From the NCBI GenBank assembly GCA_963980215.1, contig CAXBYZ010000020.1, forward strand, positions 1-14,085: 14,085 nucleotides of DNA, written 5' to 3'. The number at the start of each line of letters is the position of its first letter. Positions within the stretch are counted from its first letter, which is position 1. The notes beneath the pieces were generated by a model. The model did not search any database. It was not told the DNA's origin and saw only the letters and a program-made list of their open reading frames with translations. This document shows positions 6,325-11,857 of this stretch, piece after piece. Source of the stretch: CAXBYZ01 sp963980215. Its GTDB lineage: Bacteria; Patescibacteriota; Microgenomatia; UBA1400; CG1-02-47-37. The translations under genes and the position numbers were made by a program.

Positions 6325-6352
6325 AATATAAGATTGCCCTCCTAGTTGTCAA
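6325..6352 (-). promoter_or_regulatory. Putative promoter of the 402-aa gene
   Basis: A consensus TTGACA (6352-6347) overlaps the TGA stop of the RimK-like gene. TATATT (6330-6325, 16-nt spacer) or TATTAT (6328-6323, 18-nt spacer) would be the -10. The start at 6268 would then have a leader of about 50 nt that contains the terminator hairpin. Confidence 0.55.
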
Positions 6353-7683
6353 GCCTCTCTCCCCGCCTCACTCTCCCTCACCCGCACCGAAAATCCCAAC
6401 AAATCTCGCCGGCCAATAATCATCCGCCTCTTTAATTTTGATCGATCCGACACCGAAGCCGAACTCTTAATCTTCTTCCCCTTCAAATAAAACGTCACTC
6501 CCACCACCTTTCTCTCTTCTCGTCCTAATGCCGACCGATACCCAATCTCCCACAACACATTCTCCGGGTCCAGTAAGCCCAACTCTCTTGCCAACTCCTC
6601 ATCAATCGAAGTTCGAAACGCCCCCGTATCCACCTTAGCCTTAACTTCATGACTCTCCCCCATCAAATCCTTTATCTTCACATCTTCAAACACTCCCACG
6701 TACAAGGCCCCGCCTTGAATCGACTCCGCCTCATCCCTTACCGCAAACAACTGCTTACCAATCGCCACCCCTTGCTTCACCGTCTTCACCTTCAAACCCT
6801 CCACCCTCTCTAATCTTCTCTTCAAACCGGCTCCATTAGCTAATTGAATCTTTAAACCCGGTTGCGAATTAATCTCCAACACCATTGGCTTGCTCTTTAA
6901 CTTACCCGCCTTAGTTTTTTTCGGTTGCAACACCCCATCCACTCTACAAAACCCCAACCCCACCGTCTCAGCCGTCTCCACCGCTAGTCGAAGCACCCTC
7001 TCCCACCTTGGAATCACCACTCCTTTTAACCTTCTTCTAGTTCCCGGAAAAAACTTCACCTCAGTCGTGTACTTCACCGCCTTGGTCGTCACTCCCGTCG
7101 CCATATCTATCCCACAAGCAATCGCCCCCTGAAACATATTGGCTTTACCGTGTGACTCTTTAGTTGGCAATCTCAAAAAAGCCATCACCGGCACTCGGTT
7201 AAACACCAACACTCCAATATCCGGCGTCCCTTGAAAAGAAATATCAGAAAAACTAGGATGAACCCTAGCCCTCTCTTCAATAAAAGCCTTGTCCGGTAAA
7301 TCAAACATCGAGTACTTCCCCGCCAAAATATCTTTAATATGTAGCTTCAAATCATCCACCGTCACTACCTGCTTATCCACCGTAATCCAACTTATCTCCT
7401 CAGTCTCTTGACTCCTGTCAATCACCAAAATTCCTTCTCCCCCCAAACCAGCCGCCGGCTTGACCACAAAACTCTCCGGTAATCTAGTAAAATCATACTT
7501 ATCCACCGACTGCTCACTAGAAAACATCCGGTACAACTTCGGCACTCCCAGTTTTTTTTTCTTCAATAAAGACTTAGTCAAGAGTTTACTACTAGAAATC
7601 TTCTTGGACTTCTGTTTATTGTAGCGAGATTGGTAAACATGATTCCGGGCATTCATCCCTAGAATTTCACTGCGCTTGATCAT
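6349..7683 (-). CDS. RimK-like ATP-grasp ligase fused to retropepsin-like (RimK-associated) protease domain
   Basis: The N-terminal ~300 residues are an alpha-L-glutamate-ligase-like ATP-grasp: the hallmark ILGMNARN start (7-14), a glycine loop KPAAGLGGEGILV (75-87), HGKANMFQGAIACGID (178-193) and the metal site FCRVDGV ... VLEINSQPGL (245-277). From about residue 327 a second domain follows with VDTGAFRTSID (351-361), the aspartic-protease-like D-T-G-A motif, and DRSKLKRRMIIGRRDLLG (413-430), as in the 'ATP-dependent zinc protease' family next to RimK genes. The two are usually separate genes. With the neighbouring 7TM protein they would form a membrane-associated peptide-ligation system: the ligase adds amino acids, the protease trims. 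ATG 7683 is chosen by family start; a TTG at 7752 gives a longer frame. No Shine-Dalgarno is evident. Confidence 0.85.
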   Translation of the reverse strand: MIKRSEILGMNARNHVYQSRYNKQKSKKISSSKLLTKSLLKKKKLGVPKLYRMFSSEQSVDKYDFTRLPESFVVKPAAGLGGEGILVIDRSQETEEISWITVDKQVVTVDDLKLHIKDILAGKYSMFDLPDKAFIEERARVHPSFSDISFQGTPDIGVLVFNRVPVMAFLRLPTKESHGKANMFQGAIACGIDMATGVTTKAVKYTTEVKFFPGTRRRLKGVVIPRWERVLRLAVETAETVGLGFCRVDGVLQPKKTKAGKLKSKPMVLEINSQPGLKIQLANGAGLKRRLERVEGLKVKTVKQGVAIGKQLFAVRDEAESIQGGALYVGVFEDVKIKDLMGESHEVKAKVDTGAFRTSIDEELARELGLLDPENVLWEIGYRSALGREERKVVGVTFYLKGKKIKSSASVSDRSKLKRRMIIGRRDLLGFSVRVRESEAGREA

Positions 7684-7745
7684 ATTACAAATTACAAAAA
7701 TAAAATTAATGATGCAGATTATCTTCTTTTCAAAAAGTCTTCGCA

Positions 7746-7787
7746 GACACAATTTGCCTGGTCCCGATTAAATCGGGAAATTGTGTC
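7746..7787. repeat. Nested palindrome upstream of the RimK-like gene
   Basis: Outer perfect arms GACACAATTT (7746-7755) and AAATTGTGTC (7778-7787) enclose a perfect inner hairpin CCCGATT / AATCGGG (7763-7777) plus a 7-nt unpaired GCCTGGT. The structure is much larger than a simple operator and could be a folded RNA or a mobile palindrome. Confidence 0.65.
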
Positions 7788-7795
7788 GAGAACCA

Positions 7796-7833
7796 AGATG
7801 GCTCTGGCGCTGGCCAGAGAACATCTGTTTTTT
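7796..7833 (+). terminator. Terminator-like hairpin with T-run, plus strand
   Basis: AGATG (7796-7800) pairs with CATCT (7822-7826) and CTCTGGC (7802-7808) with GCCAGAG (7813-7819) around a 4-nt loop; a G and six T follow (7827-7833). It points away from all nearby genes, which are on the minus strand, so it would end an unannotated plus-strand transcript that includes the nested palindrome just before it. Confidence 0.45.
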
Positions 7834-7865
7834 GATAAAGAATGGTAATCGAATCATGGTTTTTA

Positions 7866-8804
7866 TTACTTCAGTAAACTCTTAAATTTCACTCTTTCAA
7901 GCAGTCGCAAACCCACATACTTCCCCACATAAATATTAGTTATAGCCACCACTAACAAATAAACTTCAGGGTTAAGTAGTACCAGTTTTTGCACTAAATC
8001 AAGCTTTAATATCACTGCCGCTCCAATCGCCATTAATATAGTTTGAGTAGTTACCTGAAAAGCTTCTCTTTTAGATTTTCCCGTCTGCACTTCAATAAAA
8101 TTCTCAGACAATAGCATCAGAATCAAGATAGGAAAAATCGAGACAGCGGATAACTCCCCAAACTCTAAATTCACCGCTCCTAGTAACACCGCCAACACTC
8201 CTACAGACACAAACCACATCAGTAGGGCCATTCTCGGTAAATACTGCATCTTCAATCTCTTGGTTAACCTTCTAGCAATAGTGGCCAGTAGCCAAATCAC
8301 CACAAACAAGACCATCCCCACTCTAATTCCTGTAGCCACAAAAGCTACCGAAAGCATCGCCGGCACAAAAATTCCAAACCCAGTTAAGCCAAGTAAGTGC
8401 CTAGCTGAAGCAATCATCAAGGCTACTAAGGGGAAAAGAAGCACTAACACAATAGTATTAGCCGATACTCCCCGAGCCACCGCTTGACGCATTCCCACTT
8501 GAATAAAATTACTCCACTTTAAAGTATCCACTTTTTTCTCTGCCAAGTACCCTTCCAGCTTTCCCTTCACCGGTGAAGCTGTTTGGGTGATATCTTGTTT
8601 GGTAGCTTGCTCTAGTTTAATCGTCCCCGCACTGGTCGCCTCCGCACTCTCACTCGCCTCCTCAACTTCTTGTGCATATACAGTCAAGTTACTAATACCA
8701 ATAACCGAAGGATGAATACCCTTCGTCGAAAATTCTTTACCAGATTTACCCTGTGAATACAGGGCCAACAATAAAACAGTAAAAACTAGGCAAAACTTCT
8801 TCAT
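7866..8804 (-). CDS. 7TM protein of the transglutaminase-associated (7TM_transglut) type
   Basis: The 312-aa protein begins with an uncleaved-looking signal or anchor (MKKFCLVFTVLLLALYSQG), a low-complexity acidic/Thr linker (about 45-95) and then about seven hydrophobic helices (roughly 117-134, 140-158, 162-177, 192-212, 221-234, 252-268, 281-298). The segments RHLLGLTGFGIFVPAMLSVA and TIARRLTKRLKMQYLPRMALL match the family of seven-helix domains usually fused to an inactive transglutaminase and encoded beside a RimK-like ligase and a retropepsin-like protease. Here the transglutaminase part is absent or reduced to the short linker. It lies directly upstream of that ligase-protease fusion. 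ATG 8804 is chosen over TTG 8831 because it begins the signal segment and is preceded by TATAAT. Confidence 0.75.
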   Translation of the reverse strand: MKKFCLVFTVLLLALYSQGKSGKEFSTKGIHPSVIGISNLTVYAQEVEEASESAEATSAGTIKLEQATKQDITQTASPVKGKLEGYLAEKKVDTLKWSNFIQVGMRQAVARGVSANTIVLVLLFPLVALMIASARHLLGLTGFGIFVPAMLSVAFVATGIRVGMVLFVVIWLLATIARRLTKRLKMQYLPRMALLMWFVSVGVLAVLLGAVNLEFGELSAVSIFPILILMLLSENFIEVQTGKSKREAFQVTTQTILMAIGAAVILKLDLVQKLVLLNPEVYLLVVAITNIYVGKYVGLRLLERVKFKSLLK

Positions 8805-8816
8805 ACCCCTATTATA
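8805..8816 (-). promoter_or_regulatory. -10 box of the 7TM gene, leaderless geometry
   Basis: TATAAT (8816-8811) stands 6 nt before ATG 8804; the -35 is weak (TGGTGA or GGTGAT at 17-18 nt). An AGGGG lies between but only one base from the ATG, too close for a normal ribosome site. Confidence 0.45.
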
Positions 8817-8846
8817 CCGCACCAGCCCCAAAAATCACCAAAACCA

Positions 8847-9770
8847 TTACTCACTCTTATCAATCGGCCAACTCATCTCCACCACAGCCCCTCTCCCCTC
8901 CATATCAAAGTCTCTTCGATTACCAATTTGTAGCTCCCCACCCATCAACTTCACGATCTCATTAATCTGAAACAGACCTAGACCACCCCCAGACTTTCTT
9001 GTACTTTCCCCTTCCAACAACCCAACAGAAACTCCATCAATTTTTATCAACATAGGTCTTGAAAACCCAAGCCCATTATCTACCGCTCTCACCACTACCC
9101 GACCCTCCACAATCTCCATTTTCCACTCCATTTGTAGATCAGGGTTTTCTCCGACCGGGCTACCATTTTTGTATATTACATTGTGATCTTTTGTGTTCTC
9201 GATCAAATTTAACACAATATTTTTTACATCAAATCCATTCACTTCAAGCTCACCCTCAACATCTTCAGAAATCTCAAAACTCAAACGACTCATAGCCATA
9301 TCTTTTGGATTTAGCACTTTCCAAGACTTCTCCACCACTTCTAAAAATTCTTCTGGAAACCGTAACTTTTCAACCTCTTTTTTTCCAGTTAAGGCACTTT
9401 TCAAAAACATTAAGTAATCAGGCATTAAAAATTTTAACAAACTCACAAACTCCCCAAGATTATCTCCTATTGCTTCAGTAGTCATATTTATCCAGTTTAT
9501 TGGCCTCTTAACTGAATGCGCAAAAACTTGTCTATTGCGATCCAGTACTTCTCTCGCCTCATTACCAACAGCCTGAAGAACCTGATGTTCACTCAACTCT
9601 AATCTTTCTGTTAAATCAGCCAACTTTACAAACCACCCATTCTCGTCCATGTCAATTTCACCAATTACCTCTTGCAATATCGCAAGTCCGGTCAATGCTT
9701 GATTTATTTTTTTGTCAGTTCCACTTTCACTACCAACCCCAGCTACTGCATCGGGCTTAATCTCAGTCAT
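8847..9770 (-). CDS. Soluble sensor histidine kinase
   Basis: The 307-aa protein has a histidine-kinase core: an H-box FAHSVKRPINWI with His85 as the likely phosphorylation site, an N-box NIVLNLIENTKDH (184-196), a G1 box DNGLGF (231-236) and a G2 box GGGLGLFQI (261-269). The N-terminal ~80 residues are helical, acidic and without membrane segments, so the signal is cytoplasmic or comes through a partner. No response regulator is encoded in the window. A run AGGGGG four bases before ATG 9770 serves as ribosome site. The start is 12 bp after the stop of the DsbA-like gene, so the two are probably one transcript, hinting that the kinase may report on envelope thiol state. The H-box is unusual (HSVKRP rather than H-E-[LIF]-[RK]-[TN]-P). 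Confidence 0.85.
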   Translation of the reverse strand: MTEIKPDAVAGVGSESGTDKKINQALTGLAILQEVIGEIDMDENGWFVKLADLTERLELSEHQVLQAVGNEAREVLDRNRQVFAHSVKRPINWINMTTEAIGDNLGEFVSLLKFLMPDYLMFLKSALTGKKEVEKLRFPEEFLEVVEKSWKVLNPKDMAMSRLSFEISEDVEGELEVNGFDVKNIVLNLIENTKDHNVIYKNGSPVGENPDLQMEWKMEIVEGRVVVRAVDNGLGFSRPMLIKIDGVSVGLLEGESTRKSGGGLGLFQINEIVKLMGGELQIGNRRDFDMEGRGAVVEMSWPIDKSE

Positions 9771-9782
9771 GTTTCCCCCTCT

Positions 9783-10511
9783 TTACTGCTTCAACTCCGC
9801 GTCAATAATAGTCTTAAAGGCCGCAAATGGTTGAGCTCCCACCAATTTTTTCCCATTGATAAAAAAGGTTGGAGTTCCATTAGCTCCCACTTTTTGAGCT
9901 AGTTCTAAGTCATCTTTAACTACTTGGGTAAATTTACCTTCATCAAGACAGCTATTAAACTCTACTTGATTCAAGCCTAGCAAACCGGCATAACTCTTAA
10001 ATAGTTTAGTATCAGTCGCTTCACTCCAAGCTTCTTGAGTTTCAAACAACTTATCATGCATCTCCCAGTACATATCCTGATCGCCAGCACACCTAGCTGC
10101 TTCAGCAGTCACTTGAGCATTAGCATGAAAAGCTAAAGGCAAATCTCGAAGTACATACTTCACTTTCCCCGTATCAATGTACTCAGTCTCAATTTGTTGA
10201 TATGCTTGATCCACATATCTTTGGCAAAATGGGCACTGATAATCCGTAAACTCAACAATGGTCACTAAAGCTTCTTCTTCACCCTTCATCGCCCCTTCAC
10301 TCATCAATTCTTTCCAAACCTCCTCAGTAATCTCTACCTCTTCTTCTTGCTCGGGTGCTTGAACTTCTTGTTTCACTTCATTCTTACCGCCTTTTAACAC
10401 CCTCAACTCCGTCCACATACTTCCAATAGCAAAAGCCGCTCCCACTAGTAGCACCATTAAAATTGGTTGCACTAAACTTCCTTTTTTCTTATGTTTTGTT
10501 TCTTTCGCCAT
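9783..10511 (-). CDS. Membrane-anchored DsbA-family thiol oxidoreductase
   Basis: The 242-aa protein has a basic N-terminus, one membrane anchor (about residues 13-33, SLVQPILMVLLVGAAFAIG), an acidic linker and a thioredoxin-fold domain with the DsbA insertion. The active site is FTDYQCPFC (C93, C96) and the cis-proline loop is NGTPTFF (P214). C141 and C188 are a possible second disulfide. It probably oxidises thiols of proteins outside the membrane; its reoxidant (DsbB or a VKOR homologue) is not in the window. GGGAG seven bases before ATG 10511 is the ribosome site. The leader contains a 23-bp palindrome with a T-run and a tiny ORF with a GGAGG site. The histidine kinase follows 12 bp downstream. 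Confidence 0.9.
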   Translation of the reverse strand: MAKETKHKKKGSLVQPILMVLLVGAAFAIGSMWTELRVLKGGKNEVKQEVQAPEQEEEVEITEEVWKELMSEGAMKGEEEALVTIVEFTDYQCPFCQRYVDQAYQQIETEYIDTGKVKYVLRDLPLAFHANAQVTAEAARCAGDQDMYWEMHDKLFETQEAWSEATDTKLFKSYAGLLGLNQVEFNSCLDEGKFTQVVKDDLELAQKVGANGTPTFFINGKKLVGAQPFAAFKTIIDAELKQ

Positions 10512-10545
10512 ATAATTCTCCCTATTTAATTAACAAGTCACTATA

Positions 10546-10563
10546 TCAAACATATTGAAACAT
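10546..10563 (-). CDS. Possible 5-codon leader ORF upstream of the DsbA-like gene
   Basis: GGAGG (10573-10569), 5 nt, then ATG and the codons for M-F-Q-Y-V and TGA. The ribosome site is stronger than that of the gene it precedes. It ends 34 nt before the DsbA-like ATG and follows a terminator-like hairpin. It may be a leader peptide or chance; no conservation could be tested. Confidence 0.25.
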   Translation of the reverse strand: MFQYV

Positions 10564-10577
10564 GTTAACCTCCAAAT

Positions 10578-10606
10578 AAAAAAACAGTAGGAACGGTTCC
10601 TACTGT
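10578..10606 (-). terminator. 23-bp perfect palindrome with T-run
   Basis: Arms ACAGTAGGAAC (10584-10594) and GTTCCTACTGT (10596-10606) have a 1-nt spacer. On the minus strand six T follow, then ATTT, giving an intrinsic-terminator appearance. It lies in the divergent region between the DsbA-like gene and the HTH-ATPase gene. It could stop antisense read-through from the ferredoxin operon, attenuate the DsbA transcript, serve as an operator, or be another palindromic element. Confidence 0.5.
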
Positions 10607-10607
10607 A

Positions 10608-10652
10608 TTTACAATTAACTATTTACAATTATCAATATTTTGTTTACAATTA
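10608..10652 (+). promoter_or_regulatory. Three TTTACAATTA repeats before the HTH-ATPase gene
   Basis: Identical decamers begin at 10608, 10622 and 10643 (spacings 14 and 21 nt), all in the same orientation, within 52 nt of the ATG at 10660. They could be operator sites for the winged-helix protein encoded just downstream, or alternative -35 boxes (TTTACA at 10608 with TATCAA at 10630 is possible). AT-rich intergenic DNA can also drift into such repeats. Confidence 0.4.
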
Positions 10653-10659
10653 ATCTATA

Positions 10660-11688
10660 ATGAAAATAGAAAATAAACTCATCAGTTTAATCGAAAAACA
10701 TCATCACCTTACCGCCCCCGAATTAGCCAAACACCTTAAAGTCTCTCGGCAATATGTCACTAGATTGCTAAAAAAACTAGTTAATCAAAAAATAATTTTT
10801 AAAACAGGATCTACCAAAAACTCTCTCTATCATACAAAATTACCTCAAGATAACTACTCTATAAAGAGTGCTATAAAAAACCTTCAAGAAGATGTTGTCT
10901 TTACCAAACTAAACTATCAACTACCTATTTTAAGTTCTTTATCGCAAAATCTTAAGACCGTTTTTGAGTATTCTTTTACTGAAATTTTAAACAACGCTAT
11001 CGACCACTCCCTTTCACACTACACCACCATCACTATCACCAATTCAACAAAAGAAATCGGTTTTATTATTAAAGATAGTGGTGTTGGTATTTTTAATAAT
11101 CTTGTTAGCCAAAAAAAATTAAAAAACCATCTTGAAGCTATTCAAGATTTAACCAAGGGCAAACTCACTACCATCCCCTCTCGTCATACAGGTGAAGGTA
11201 TTTTTTTCACCTCAAAACTTGCTGATATTTTCACCATCAAAAGCTCATACCATCAGCTTATTTTCAACAACATAAAAAAAGATAATTTTATCAAAAAACT
11301 TAATCGAAAAATCACTGGTACTCAAATAGAATTTTCAATCTCAAAAAATTCTCCTATCAACTTAAGTCGAATATTCAAAGAATACACCAACAAAGATTTC
11401 CAATTTTACAAAACCAAAATCACCGTCAAACTTTATCAGCTTGATACTCAATTTATATCTCGATCTCAAGCAAAAAGATTATTAAGTGGCTTAAATTCAT
11501 TTACCCACATTATTCTTGACTTTAAAAAAATCAATCTCATCGGCCAAGGTTTCGCTGACGAAATTTTTCGAGTTTTCCAAAGCCAATTTCCTCAAACTCT
11601 CATTACTCCGATCAACGCTTCTCCCACCATATCTTTTTTTATCAAAAAAGCCACAAACCCCAAATCACCAATTACTCCTCAAAACTAA
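10660..11688 (+). CDS. HTH + GHKL ATPase + STAS-like (DUF4325) regulator
   Basis: Three domains follow one another in 342 residues. A winged helix-turn-helix (about 5-60: LTAPELAKHLKVSRQYVTRL) comes first. A GHKL/anti-sigma-type ATPase follows, with N-box TEILNNAIDHS (107-117), G1 DSGVGIF (139-145) and TGEGIFFTSKLAD (177-189). A C-terminal STAS-like domain (about 250-330: SRSQAKRLL ... HIILDFKKINLIGQGFADEIFRVF) completes it. The arrangement suggests a DNA-bound switch in which ATP binding or phosphorylation controls the STAS part, analogous to the SpoIIAA-SpoIIAB pair joined in one chain; this is inference. ATG 10660 has no ribosome site and overlaps a TATAAT. The 3' end overlaps the convergent ferredoxin gene by 17 bp. 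The protein is rich in N, T, S, K and I, fitting the G-poor strand. Confidence 0.82.
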   Translation: MKIENKLISLIEKHHHLTAPELAKHLKVSRQYVTRLLKKLVNQKIIFKTGSTKNSLYHTKLPQDNYSIKSAIKNLQEDVVFTKLNYQLPILSSLSQNLKTVFEYSFTEILNNAIDHSLSHYTTITITNSTKEIGFIIKDSGVGIFNNLVSQKKLKNHLEAIQDLTKGKLTTIPSRHTGEGIFFTSKLADIFTIKSSYHQLIFNNIKKDNFIKKLNRKITGTQIEFSISKNSPINLSRIFKEYTNKDFQFYKTKITVKLYQLDTQFISRSQAKRLLSGLNSFTHIILDFKKINLIGQGFADEIFRVFQSQFPQTLITPINASPTISFFIKKATNPKSPITPQN

Positions 11689-11857
11689 TCGACCCAGTTG
11701 GACAAGCATCTTTAGCCATCTTTACATTTTCTTCTTCCCCAGCCGGATCACCCACTACTTGAGCTTTATCCCCTTGCATGGCAAATACATTTGGGCAAAT
11801 TGCCGGACAACTCCCACAACCAATACAAGTATCTTGATTCACTTTTACATTTTTCAT
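11672..11857 (-). CDS. [4Fe-4S] ferredoxin, 61 aa
   Basis: A small single-cluster ferredoxin: CIGCGSCPAIC (C12, C15, C18, C22) and the distal ACPTGSI (C52). By comparison with the monocluster ferredoxin of Thermotoga, C12, C15, C18 and C52 bind the cluster, while C22 is the position that forms a disulfide there; the partner Cys before the last motif is absent here. It is a low-potential electron carrier. It is last in a trxB-gdh-ferredoxin operon: its ATG overlaps the TGA of the dehydrogenase gene (ATGA), with AAGGAG six bases upstream. Its 3' end runs 17 bp into the convergent HTH-ATPase gene, so the two transcripts can pair. Confidence 0.92.
   Translation of the reverse strand: MKNVKVNQDTCIGCGSCPAICPNVFAMQGDKAQVVGDPAGEEENVKMAKDACPTGSISFEE

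Noticed and set aside
6269..6352. N-terminal extension of the 402-aa protein from TTG 6352
   Set aside because: It would translate the promoter and terminator hairpin; the ATG at 6268 has a good ribosome site.
7684..7700. Tandem ATTACAA repeats before the RimK-like start as an operator
   Set aside because: Only two short AT-rich units; they are easily explained by low-complexity intergenic DNA.
7746..7833. CRISPR or phage attachment site
   Set aside because: There is a single structured unit, with no spacer-repeat periodicity and no tRNA or integrase nearby.
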